Shown here one piece after another: positions 22,890 to 34,107 of a stretch of DNA of 64,000 bases. A program made the translations under genes and the position numbers. Source of the stretch: Atriophallophorus winterbourni (taxonomy: Eukaryota > Platyhelminthes > Trematoda > Plagiorchiida > Microphallidae); NCBI GenBank assembly GCA_013407085.1, contig JACCGJ010020207.1, positions 26,970 through 90,969 on the forward strand. The letters run 5' to 3'. The notes beneath the pieces were generated by a model. That model did not search any database. It was given only the letters and a program-made list of their open reading frames with translations, and had not been told where the DNA came from. Every line of letters starts with the position of its first letter. Position 1 is the stretch's first letter.

Positions 22890-23100
22890 TGCGCCTCGAG
22901 CGCTTGGCCAGGAATCACTTTAGGATTCTGTATTTCGACAACGTGGTTCTTTGCAACCACCCTATAGAACAGTGGCATACAAGTATAACTTCGAATTTTA
23001 TCTCATTTTTTAAAAGTCTTTTCCTACCTGATGAGTGCAAACAGCACGAAACCGGTCGTGGGGTGTGAATGACGGAAAAGCATGCAAATGAATATTTTCT
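22890..23100 (+). repeat. Retrozyme-like monomer, plus strand of the pair
   Basis: Runs from 'gcgcctcgagcgcttgg' (22,888) through 'aggaatcactttaggattc', 'gtggttctttgcaaccac' and 'ctatagaacagtggcat' to the ribozyme at 23,023-23,063, ending with 'aaaagcatgcaaatga'. All these blocks recur in order in the tandem 242 bp arrays. Confidence 0.78.
23023..23063 (+). ncRNA. Complete type I hammerhead ribozyme
   Basis: Stem I is CCTAC (23,023-23,027) with GTGGG (23,058-23,062), 5 bp including one wobble. Core CTGATGA is at 23,028-23,034. Stem II is GTGC (23,035-23,038) and GCAC (23,044-23,047) with loop AAACA. Core GAAAC is at 23,048-23,052, then CGGTC with cleavage predicted after C 23,057. Helix III is minimal (ACCGGT), which in known retrozyme and PLE hammerheads favours cleavage in dimeric RNA (family knowledge). 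Every universally required core base is present. Activity is inferred, not shown. Confidence 0.82.
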
Positions 23101-23109
23101 TTCCAATTC

Positions 23110-25135
23110 ATTCATTCAATATTTAGATAAGCGTAGCGATCACTCTTTTTGTACTTTGATTAGGCTCTGATGAACTTTACATGAATAACTCGTTTACCTT
23201 TTATTCATTCAATCCGTGATTTGATCTGAAGGCGATGACAGATCTGGAATCAAATAAATAAATAAATAAATAATCAAATTCAGTATTATACATAATGAGT
23301 TTTCCATTTTCATTTACGTATATTTGCTATGATATATTGATTGTGAAGCAGTCATAAAGTTTTTTACATCAATTGTTAAAATAATGCTTGAATTTTTATT
23401 TTACCTTCAATCAATTCGAGTTTGGTATATGTTGAAGCAATCTGTCATTAAAAATTAGCATTAATTAATCCAAGTGCTAATGAGATGGATTTCGACACCT
23501 AAATTGTAAGATAAATATTTGAACTTATTTTAATGACATCTATTTGTTTAAATCTACTGGTACTATTGAATACTTTTACCATCTTTGTTTTAAAGAACTA
23601 CTTGATTTTATTTGTTTTCGAGCCTATATTTGTGTTATTTTTATTTGGCTGTTCCCGTGCTCATTGAATTTGCGATTCCTGGTTGTTATTGTTACTGTTT
23701 AACATTCGTGTATTTTGGATTCAGTGCGAATTATTGAGGTTTGCTATTTTTATTGTATACTGATTTTGCTTCAGTAATACCGTACGCAACTTACGTATTG
23801 TCATGCCAAAATTTTGGTGGGCTTGGACGCGTAACGCAACCGTTGGATAGACACATCGTGACTAAATTCTTTGACTTTGGACTCGATTTTATCCGGACCG
23901 ATTTGTCGGTTACATCAATATTACCTTATTTGGTGATATATCTGACATTTTCCTAACGGAATATAAATGCCTATCGGATTAATACGATGATATATAGAAG
24001 ATCGGAATACTAATATTGGCAAATAACAAGCAAATCTTATTTCCGATTTTATTGCTTTTTTAAGAAATATTTCCGTTTTCACAGGATCAAGGATATATTT
24101 CCCAACAGCCAAAACTGCGCACATAATGGTCATCATATTCATCATTTTTTATGGTCAGTTTATTAACGTGATCAGTATCAAAAACAAAATTTTAAAATCA
24201 AGAAAAATTCATATTATTTGACTTTTATTCTATACTGTTGGAATCTTTCAAGATAATCTTTTCAATCATAGAGTTTTGTTATTTTATTGTTGATATATTT
24301 ATAGTTCCGGAGCACACTTTCTTTGATAGCGAGAGATGTTTGTTAAATACGTTCACACATAGTACATACTGTACATACCCTTTGAGCTCATGCGATAAAC
24401 ATTTCTCAGGCTGGAGCAAAACTAGATAAAATCAGAATCAAAATGCTGAATGTAAATTGTGAAGTCCGTTAAGCGGGAAGTTAGTTACCGAGATTACTTC
24501 AAATTCGCCTTGATTCCGAAATATTTGAAATAATTTTTCGGCAAATAGTTTAGGTTATTCTGATTATTTCTCAAATATTAATGAACAACCTGATTACATA
24601 TTGATTCATTATTTTCAGTTCGGCATGTGGGAAGCAGTCTTTCCAGCAACGTTGACATCGATTGAAATTATTTAGCTCTATATAGAAATTTGATTGCTCT
24701 GTGGTTGATTGCAATAGTTCTTCAATTCATCTACTATTACAAGCTCATGTGGATCCCGATGTTACTGCCTTATATGATGAGTGCAAGGAGCAATAAACCG
24801 ATCGTCGTGTATGTTTGATAAAAATGTTTGCCATTAGGCATGTTAAACCTTATTATACTTTAGAGAAACAGGGTTTCATTTATTCCACTTATATGTATAA
24901 GTATATTGCATACATGTTCTTCGTACATACTGTTGTTTGTACATATTTACTGGTTATGAAATAAATGAATTTGATCGCAGAATAATTGTAATCAATATGT
25001 ATTGTAAATTATGGCGGGTTCCAAATTATAGCCCAATGCTCAGCCATTTCAACACTGAAATCAGGATTAAACGAAAATATGATATCCGTATTCCTGATGT
25101 TTTCATGAACCAAATGAGGATAGCAGACCGTGGCG
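23110..25135 (+). repeat. Diverged copy of long repeat R
   Basis: Several blocks align in order with 38.15-39.56 kb: 'tgattgtg' near 23,338, 'tatgttgaagca' at 23,428, 'gaaatattccg/tttcac' at 24,067, 'aaaacaaaatttt' at 24,180, 'gaatctttcaaga' at 24,241, 'gttccgga' at 24,304, and 'gtgaagtccgt' at 24,460. The 24,870-25,120 part ('tcatttat..acttatatgtat', 'atgattgtaatcaatatgt') aligns with 44,960-45,120 and 56,340-56,480. A simple AAAT repeat lies at 23,250-23,272. No gene seen. Confidence 0.55.
24735..24845 (+). repeat. Decayed hammerhead monomer fragment
   Basis: 'atgatgagtgcaag' (24,775), 'aaaccgatcgtcgtgt' and 'tgataaaaatg' match the 3' part of the retrozyme-like monomers. The upstream half is missing or unrecognisable, and the core is damaged. 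Confidence 0.45.
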
Positions 25136-25189
25136 TGCCGGCACCTTATTGATTTGATGAGGCCAGCTTGAGGCGGGCAATAATAGTCC

Positions 25190-26000
25190 AATGAGACTTG
25201 AAAATCATTCCCGCCGCTGGAAGCAGCCCAACGCGCTGAGCTCTACGCCAGTCGAGCCCTAGTTTTAAACAGATATCTGTTGCTTCCCATGTTATAATCC
25301 GTAGAGGCGGAATGGAGTGTCCTCTCCATTGTTGCGTTGTGATATAGGCCAGGGTAGTTGAATATGGAGAACTAGCTATTGCCTATGCAGCAAGTGCTCT
25401 CTCTCTCCATGGCACCACTGGAACCGAAGAAAAATCTAGCACGATACGTTTGGTCAACGATGTCGTCGCAGGAGTTGGCATGACAAAGTTTAATACAACT
25501 TCGGACTGTCTAACTGTACTCAGGCTCAGTACTTTTCTTCTAGGTTGACACCTGAAGTGTTTTCCATGATAGGGTGTAGCCACAAGGCAGTGGAGTTTTG
25601 AGATAAGCTTCATGAAGTTACGAGCTCCACCTGCTTAAAACATGATGCGCCAATCATCCGCCTTCGCCCTTTCTCCTGTCACACAAGACCACGCGTGCAC
25701 ACCAGGACCTAAACTTGGTTGTCAGAGCATTTTTGGAATTGGGAGCTTATAACCAAAACCGCCCCGGATGCCAATCCTGTGTTTCACTCAGCCTAATGAG
25801 TGAAGGTGTTGATTATGGAAGGTTTTGTGCAGTTTTTCACACTAAATGAATGTGCATTGCACGATGACACTCGAATAAACCGAAAAGCACACAGTATTTT
25901 TTTCGCACCAGCGAAACGAAATACTAAACTACAAAGGTCAGTAATGGAAATGGAAACCTGGAACGTCTGGTCCATGCTTCCACAGCCAAACCAGCTATGT
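25190..26000 (+). mobile_element. Possible RTE LINE 5' region
   Basis: GC-richer than its surroundings. Near its end (25,940-25,980) the plus strand reads 'METWNVWSMLPQPNQL', which resembles the TWNVRTM start of RTE-type APE endonucleases. The upstream 700 bases would then be 5'UTR. The similarity stops after about 20 residues, so this would be a 3'-truncated or rearranged piece. It could instead be an unrelated unique sequence. Confidence 0.35.
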
Positions 26001-26400
26001 TCGTGTCGTGAAGCCGCATTCTTTTGAGATGCTGTTAATCAGGATATACTGTTCTTAAACTTACATGTACGTGGACATATTATACCTTGTTGGACTCCTC
26101 TTGAAGTCAGCTTTCTGGATATACCACTCTCGTAGCGGTATTCGATATTATGAGCAAATTCGGATTTTTCGTGATTTTCCCATATTGGATCTACGCGTGC
26201 AACTCTGTTAATACGCTTCAAGTCCTCGAATGGATTAACGTCATCGGAAAGATCTTATTCTTCGCCGTCGACTGGTTATATATTCAACGTCGTGAGAGCA
26301 ACTACCGAAGCGCATCGCCGGAATCAATTCTGACTTTGCTCTTATTATTGAGCAACGCTTTTCGTCGCGCTCACCATATTCATCATCGATCGCTCGACAG
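26001..26400. other. Unassigned sequence upstream of CR1 copy 2
   Basis: Nothing recognised up to about 26.3 kb. The last 100 bases, which are GC-richer, could be the 5'UTR of the following CR1 copy. Confidence 0.4.
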
Positions 26401-26411
26401 AACCACTGCCT

Positions 26412-27249
26412 GTGCACACACAACTGAACAGTACTGCACACAACCCTGACCGGATGACCCCGAAAAGGATACAAAGCGCACCGGGATGCATGTGCACGGT
26501 TTGCCGAAAGTCGGTAAGTCTTAAGGCGAGGTCTGTCACGTGTTACGCCTGTTTGTTGAAAGTGCATGCGAAATGTGACAAATCGCTGACTTCGGATTTA
26601 GTATCGATTATTAATGGAGATGATTGTCCTGGTGTCTGTTATGTTTGTCTGCTTTGCAAGGCCAAATCAACACCGTCAGCCTCGGCGGCGAAAACCCCCT
26701 GAATATGATATTGAGACCCGTCTAAATGGAATGGAACTGAATGACTTAGCTGAGTGGTTTGAACTCTGCAATCAGATGAGATTGGCCGCGGTTACTCCCT
26801 CATCAATAGTTCGATTAAATCGTCACCTGAATTCTCCTCACACGGATGATCCTTGCCTTTTAGGAATAACGCTGCAATCTGCGGAGGACGTGGAAAACGT
26901 ACTCTTAAATGCTTACATTCTTAGAGGTGTTCCAGAGACTACATGTCGTATCCATGCAGACCTACCATGGTGGGAGCGAAAGTCGTCGCAGAAATCTCGT
27001 GAAGAACGTAATCCAAGAAGTATTGTAATTCTTCGTGTTCCGGAAGATGCTGCTGACGTACCTTCTCAAGTTAAGTCTGAGTACGACCACAAACAGTGGA
27101 AATATCTAGCAGAAACAATTGGTATTAAAAATACCGTACTTGTGGATACTTTTAGGATATGGCGATCTGCCAACTATAAAGGGCAAGGTCCTAGCGCTTT
27201 AAAGCTAACCTTCTTCACAACCAAAATGACTGATACTATCAAAAGTTAA
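26412..27249 (+). pseudogene. CR1 copy 2 ORF1, internal deletion and frameshift
   Basis: The first frame carries the PHD-like finger: 'CTVCRKSV', 'CYACLLKVHAKCDKSL', 'CYVCLLCKAKS'. It stops near 26,702 and the second frame (to 27,249) continues with 'IETRLNGMEL', then 'WFELCNQMRLAAV', 'LPWWERKSSQKSREE' and 'ALKLTFFTTKM'. Compared with copy 1, roughly 130-150 residues are missing between 'GMEL' and 'WFELC'. The frame ends at TAA 27,247-27,249, earlier than copy 1. Confidence 0.78.
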
Positions 27250-27370
27250 TGGAAAGCTAATAGAAAAACCTACTCCAAAACGTCAAGTTGATCTTGCCCA
27301 AGGTAATAGCCGGTAGGAAGCAAACGGATAGTACCTACCCTCAAACGCCTAGTGATGAGGTTCAACCTGA

Positions 27371-30150
27371 ATGTCATGTGATGTCTCCAAAAAACTTGAG
27401 CATTCCGACTCTAACAGAGTAGGCCCTTTGATAACTTTCAATGATTTGAACACCACAAACTTTATAAGATGTTTATATACAAATGCACAAAGCCTTCCAA
27501 ACAAATTAGCTGAGCTAACCGAGATATGTTCGCGCTACTCACCTGCCATTATCGCCATTACAGAAACATGGTATTCTTCGCAATTGATTGAAACGGAGAT
27601 ATCAATTCCAAATATGAATTTGATAAGGAACGATCGAGAGAGAAGTGGTGGTGGTGTTGCTCTTTATTACCATAATCGACTCCAGTGCCATTCAACAGAC
27701 AAGACAGAATTCACGCTTGAGGATACAATTTGGTGCTCTTTAACGCTGATGTCTGGTGAAGTTTGCATTATTGGTGTGGTCTACCGGTCCCCTTCATCTA
27801 CGGAATCGTACAACGAAAGGTTGATCCAAGTGCTTCAGCGCTTGACTCGCACCCAACAAGCAACGACACTTATTATTGGTGATTTTAATCTGTCCACCTT
27901 TTATCTCAGGGACGATCACTCCCCACAAACGCTAGAATACCGATTCAGAGAGGCACTAGATTCAGTCCCGTTATACAACCATGTTCACGAATGCACCCGG
28001 AGGAGAGGTTCTGACCGCCCCTCTGTCATGGATTTGGTGTTAACATCGGAAGAACAATCTATCGAAGCGATCGAATTCCAGGCTCCACTGGGTCTTAGCG
28101 ACCATTCAGTGCTTGTGTTTGACTATGTTTGTAGTACTCAGCTAACGCTTGCTCCGAATGAGGTGGTTCGCAGGGTAGATAAATTGGCCCTGAGTAAATC
28201 GCTCGTGCAGATTCCGCATTTTCAGATGGACAACATAAGCGCTGACGCGCAATGGAACAAACTTGTAGGTTTTCTGAAACTGAAAATAGACGAGAACTCA
28301 CAGATCGTTCAGAAAACGTGCGTCCTTGAACTTCGTTTTGTTGGCCGCAGCATAACAAAAAAGTGGATAACAATGAAGCGAACAACGTGGGTGCAGCACA
28401 AAGCCAACAATAATTCTACTCCTTGGCAACATTTTCGTATGTTACACAACAAAGTGACTGCACTTATTCGAGAGGATAAGGAAGCGCACCAATTGATGCT
28501 GCTGTCAAAAATGGAACGCAACCCTAAATTACTATACAAAATCATGAACGCGAATGCGAATGTCAAACCAGGTATTTTTCCCATCCAGAATGGTGAAAAC
28601 TCACTGAAACAGCATTGGAAACCGCTAATGCTCTAGCAATTTACTACTCTAAATTGTTCGGACCAAAGGTTTTAGTGGAACGTTCTGAGTATTCAATTGA
28701 AACAGGAATCGAAACGTTGTGCGATATTTCGATAAATCCAATGATTGTTGCAAGTCATTTGCTCAAACTAAAGGTAAGAAAATCTCCAGGAGCGGATGGC
28801 ATCACACCGGATTTGCCCAGGTTCTGTCACCGTCAGCTTTCTGAACCGCTCCCCAGCCTGTTTAACTATTCGTTGTTTAAGGGAGTTGTACCGAAAGATT
28901 GGAAGTTTGGCGTGATAACACCTATCTTCAAAGGCGGTTGCCGATCTGACGCTGCAAATTATCGTCCCGTCACACTTTTACCCGTTATTGCTAAGCTGAT
29001 GGAACGTATAGTCTCGGAAAGTATAGTTGCACACTTCGAATCGCATAATTTATTTCGCCAGCGTAGCATGGATTTCGATCTCACCAATCTTGTCGCACAA
29101 ATCTTCTCCTCACGTTAGACGGCTGGAGATGGATAAAAGTTCTTGCATCCACGTCTGTTACCCAGGCATTTCGAAAGCTTTTGACAGAGTCAATCATCAT
29201 TTGCTTCTGCAAAAACTGATGCGTTTAGGAATATGTGATCCACTCCTCTTATGGTTGTGCGACTATCTGTCAGATCGCGACGCCCGAGTTAAAGTTAACG
29301 GAGCGCTATCCCAAACGTTCAAAACCACCAGTGGAGTCCCACTAGGGTCTGTGCTAGGCCTGCTCCTCTTTCTGTTGTACATAAATGATTTACCCCCCCC
29401 CTCATATCGTCCAAAATGGTCCTGTTCGCGGATGATATGAAAATTTGGACGCCAATAAGTTCTGCAGAGGATTGTGAGAAACCGCAAACGGATTTGGACA
29501 GCGTGTCGAATTGGGCGGCCATGAATGACATGTCATTCAACATACAGAAATGTAAGATGCTCCAACTTGGCAAAAATATTCCTTGGACATATCGATTGGG
29601 AACTGAAAACCTAGCATGGAGATCGTTAGAAAAAGATCTTGGAGTGTGGATTAGCGGGAACCTGAAGAGCACAGCGCACTGTTAGAACATATATCGACGT
29701 GCAAACAGATTGTTAGGTAACTTTCGAAGAATATTTGGAAGATTCTCTCTGGTAACGTTACGAAGGATAATGAATGCCTAACTTCGCCCTACGATGGAGT
29801 ATGCGGTAGAGGTCTGGGCTCCCTGGCTGCGAAAGGATATTGATCTCTTGGATAAAATCTATCATAGACCAACAAAGTTAGTGATGGGTCTTCGCATTGT
29901 TCCGTACACCGAAAGATTGCGACGTTTGGGTCTATGCGACTTTACCCAAAGGAGGATACGACACGATATTATTCTGACTTATACAATTGTGTCTACCGAA
30001 GGACATCCACTAAAACACTTGCTTGATGTGCGTGAAGGGAAAGTGACACGCGGACATACCTTATCCCTTTACGTCCCAAGTTCCCGTATTGATTGTCGGC
30101 GCCATTTTTTCGCCATACGTGCTATATTTCTTTGGAATTCCCTACCCTAA
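27371..30150 (+). pseudogene. CR1 copy 2 ORF2 (APE + RT), several frame breaks
   Basis: The first frame to 28,636 holds an APE domain with 'CLYTNAQSLPNKL', 'ITETWYS', 'GDFNLS' and 'GLSDHSVLVFDY'. It shifts near 28,600 to 'RKSPGADGITPDL' and 'FGVITPIFKGG', and again near 29,100 to 'GISKAFDRVNHHLLLQ' and 'GVPLGSVLG'. A homopolymer run of C (about 29,391-29,401) causes another shift just before the catalytic box 'LFADDMKIW' (29,425-29,436), where both Asp are intact. Stops at about 29,684 and 29,778 separate the C-terminal 'YHRPTKLVMGLR...LCDFTQRR' segment. It ends at 30,150. Confidence 0.88.
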
Positions 30151-30536
30151 CATGTGGTGGACTCTCCTTGCCTGGCGGCGTTTAAAGTGGAATTGGACTT
30201 ACATATGCAAAAGAATAACATTTGTGAGCCTTACATTTGATATTCTCTATTGCTTTTATACTATTTTATTTTTCACGTTTTATAAATACCGTAATCCTGT
30301 GGTGTTGTAACGTATTAACTTTTTTAACCATAAATCTTTGAATTGAATTTGAATTTGAAGTATAGAAATGAACGTGAGTGCGGCATCAGAAAAAGGCTTT
30401 CGTATATTTTTTGGAGATATGTTATATATGAACACATCATTCTTCAGAAAAATTACAAAGCATATTTAATCGTTTCGATTAATATTTAAAAATAGATTCT
30501 ATTTTGAGTTGAGTAATAAAACAGACATCTTATATC

Positions 30537-30836
30537 ATGGGTTCGAATATGTGCCGGTGGTACCCAATTCCCGCTTGAACTGTATGTGTCTGTTTTACGT
30601 GGAACATTTTACCTACTACCGTTGCTCACTCCACTAGCTTGCATGAATGTAAAACGAAATAAGAAGACAATTTTCATTGAATAATTCGTTTCCTGAACAC
30701 TTATATACTGCTTAATCTAATTCCTTGTTTATACACATACATTTCATTTTTTACCATCCTATGGATGTTGTTAAGTTTGTTGCTTTTTAGACCATTAAAA
30801 ATCTTGATTTACCTTAAATTACCTTGAATCAACTCA
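30537..30836 (+). mobile_element. CR1 3' end fragment
   Basis: Same subfamily as the nested fragment at 16,166: remnants of 'VVPNSRLNC', 'FPEHLY', then 'ccatcctatgg.tgttgttaag', 'tttttagaccattaaaa', and a tail of 'accttgaa/ccttaaatt' repeats at 30,806-30,830. 5' truncated and decayed. Confidence 0.7.
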
Positions 30837-32112
30837 TTCATAGGCGAGTCATGTTTGACAATCATAGAACTTTTCCTGCGAGCAAACTTTGCTTTAGTTC
30901 AGTGGTGCATCGATCGGAATAACCTAAGTTTACCATTCTATTTCATTAAAACTCCATCAATCCCTATATATTCACACAGAAGCAAAATTTATATTTTCCT
31001 TGGGGTAAACAAGTATAAAATATATTTTACTTTAACGTTGAATACATTATTGAACACATTTCGTGTGAATGAGAGAAATCTGGGTCATGTTGCATTCAGG
31101 TTAACTATATTTTGTGTCAAAATGTGCACCTATTCTGTTGTGAATCGACCGTAATTAACCAGATTTTACAATTATCATATTATTTAAATTTCAAGACATG
31201 TTTTCAATAAATGAGCTTTTAGGGTAATTGCGAAGTGGGTTTGTTGACATTCCTTGGTCGACTTACATCAGTAATATGCATCTCAATTATATGATTATCT
31301 CAGATTGTGCACCATGTAACATCGCTTATTTATGAAGTGTATTATCGGTAAGTGCTAATCACACGATTCAGAATGATAAACTAAACAGAGGATAACGAAG
31401 TTAATCACGAACCCTTATCAATTCATGTTTTCCAATAACCGGATGAAATCGACAAAATCTTTAGAAATACGATGAGATGAGAAACGCCGGCAGTTATTTA
31501 GCTATATTCGTCGAGGTCGGTCCAAAGTGCCCAGCATGATGGGTGTTTAAATTGGACAGGTTAGCATGTGTTCATTTCATTGTCAAGTGTGCAATTTACG
31601 CGTCCTAACAATTGATGTCCTCTTTTATTCGGGATTCGTGTGTGAGTGCTATTTGCTTTGTGCTATCAACCAATGTGCGCGAAACGCGATGCTAAGTTAA
31701 TTGTCCTGAACCCTTTGAAACAAGGTAATAACTTTAAGAACAGGATTTGGGATCGATTGGCCTCATGATGCGGAAACTGAAAAAACCGAATGTTTGAAAA
31801 TATCATAACCAATTTAAACGATGGATGTTCTAAAATGGTAAATTGTTCGATTACAGATCATGTGATATACACAAGCAACCAAATATAGCGTGAATAAGGA
31901 GCAATTTTCACGCGGTTCTCCACTACGTGTCACGAAGATTTGGATGGAAAATCTCACGAGCAGCTGAGGCGATTGCGTCCAAAATCGTTAGACCCATCTT
32001 ATTGATCGGAAAGGATTATGTCGTTGTACATTAATTGCACATGTCAACAACTATTTGGTCCGAACTGTTTTGCGTATTAACACGTGATATTGATTTTAAT
32101 GGAATGATCAAT
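30837..32112. other. Non-coding, nothing recognised
   Basis: No convincing frame, and no repeat linked to the rest of the window. Confidence 0.5.
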
Positions 32113-32126
32113 GTTGAATTAATCCA

Positions 32127-32781
32127 ATGTAATGGAAAATGTTTGTGACCGATCGGGGAATCATAACCATGAAAAAATAAAGTTTGTAATGATTCGGTGA
32201 GAGTAGTTTATTGGGAACGTTCCGTTTCTGACACAGAATCTTCGTCAGACCAAGGGTGTCAATACGAACAGAGATCAAGCTTAAATTGCATTCACCTGAC
32301 CAATCATAATCTGGTTAAGAACTGCACAGTCAATGGTGGGTTCTGCCCATGTTAAGAACTACAGGCGCGTTCAATATCAACTGAGGCACCACCACCCCTA
32401 CGTGCCGTATAATCCCTTAATTGTTTAAGTCTTGGTAGGTGTGAATGACATCTGCTGACAGATTAGCGCGATTGCGTAACCGGTGCGCACACTAGGGGTT
32501 ACGCACGCTAATGTTTATCCGCTGCATGACCGGACGCCAGATTGTGGAGATATCAGCCCCATCCACCTTATTGACAACATTCTTACCAGCCTTTGTTATC
32601 TCAACCGCCTCAGCGTGAAGTCGTTCCATGTATGGTTTTAATCCCCGCCTTATCACTTCTACGTTATCAAGATCTGCGCTGTGACTTGTGTCCAGCACGT
32701 GTTCAGCTTGTGCCGAATCTCTTATCAGTGTTTGGTTTTCACTGGAATTGCGTGGCTGCATACAAAATTTATTTTTTCATG
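32127..32781 (-). mobile_element. Short PLE1-family copy with 14 bp TSD
   Basis: Flanked by identical GTTGAATTAATCCA (32,113-32,126 and 32,782-32,795). Read on the minus strand it carries the GIY-YIG C-terminal part (32,761-32,492: 'ENQTLIRDSAQAEHVLDTSHSADLDNVEV', ending 'ISVRNP'), a 3'UTR with a decayed hammerhead block (CTGACGA complement at 32,242-32,248), and the 3' end. A short inverted copy of the terminus ('aaaatttattttttcat') lies at the 5' end. The ~40-base tail is present only at the 3' end. TSH replaces the conserved TGH motif. Confidence 0.85.
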
Positions 32782-32795
32782 GTTGAATTAATCCA

Positions 32796-34107
32796 TTTCA
32801 ATTCTATTACGCTTGTATTGCAAATCATGATTGGAAAATCCGAAGAGGTTTCTTCGCTCTTTTCTTTTCTTTTGTTAAATGTCATATGATTAGATTATGC
32901 TATTTTATATTTTGCATCCTATATGATAAAAATTTATAGAAGAAAATCATATTGTGAGCAACTCAGTAATAATAATTAACTGTCTGAACGCAAGGTGGAT
33001 GTCAGCACATTTGGCTAAATTTCGCGAGCCTAAGATGTTACGTCCATTATAACAAAAGCTTGCTACTGTCTCTAAACTTGATGATATTAAACTTTGGATG
33101 ATGTGAAACTCAGTGGGGGATTGGGTTATTTTACAAACAGAATTAAAGTAAAAGTATGTCTTTTATCAGGTTCGCATGTGTTAAGTGTTACAGGTTAGAA
33201 CCCCACTCGCAACTCAAGGATATATTTATTGTGGATTCAAATTTTGTTGAACAATATCACCGATGTCCAGATCTCCGCAAAATAGAAGCCATTCAGATAA
33301 TGTCGCATCTTCAGTTCTCCCTTACACTACGTTTATTTTTCGGATTAATCAGCCACTATGACGAATTTAAATAATCGATTCGTGAGAAACGAGAGCCGTT
33401 AAACAACCTATTGAAGAAAGATGTCACCTGAGAGAGGTCAGAAAAGACTCAAACTGCTTTCCAGAGAATGACAGCTGTACCGAATTTTCTTGCACATTAG
33501 GACCCGGGAAACTTCATTCTAGTGATGTAAGACGCATTCAGATATTGGATGTGAGCCGTCGTAACACGTTTTCTGTGATATAACCACGAAAGCGGTGAGC
33601 TCTAACATGAACAGAACAAAATTACATTAACATAGAGAAGTAAACACTAGCTATCACAATTGTATGCAGAAATTTCATCAAAATGCTATACGGACCAAAG
33701 AATAAACTAATGTGCAATCACACGCTACTAATAGCTAATTTGCATTAAAGCAAGACATTCGGGTGTACACATCTTGTAGGCTACTGATATAGTCAACAAA
33801 TATTTGCCGGTATAGCTTCGATATCAAGTACATTTCGAACAGAAAATTTGAGCAAACCAATGATCTCTCACATTTGATGGCTGACGGAAACAATATCGAA
33901 GGAGACACCCTAGCCCAGACAACTGTAGAGCTAGATCGGATGTCCACTCACAGCGAAAACAGAGAAATTACCTGCAACAATAGACACAATCCGACAAGGC
34001 ACGCTAGAAGACATTTTATCTAGCTTGTGTACTAATAACACAGATCCAATTGACACAACTTTTAAAAATTCGGAGCATCAAAAATTTCGAGAACGTCATC
34101 AGAAGTT
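32796..34107. other. Non-coding, nothing recognised
   Basis: Scattered short frames only; none shows a family signature. Confidence 0.5.

Larger units (their letters stand above)
26412..30359 (+). mobile_element. CR1-type LINE copy 2
   Basis: Plus-strand CR1 with a shortened ORF1, ORF2 and a 3' tail of TTGAAT-type repeats (30,337-30,359) after 'accataaatctttg'. Its protein sequence differs clearly from copies 1 and 3, so it is a separate subfamily. No TSD found. The 5' end is not defined. Confidence 0.85.

Noticed and set aside
32796..34107. Host gene candidates at 33,156-33,374 and 33,735-33,947
   Set aside because: Short frames with no recognisable domain, splice context or conservation within the window.
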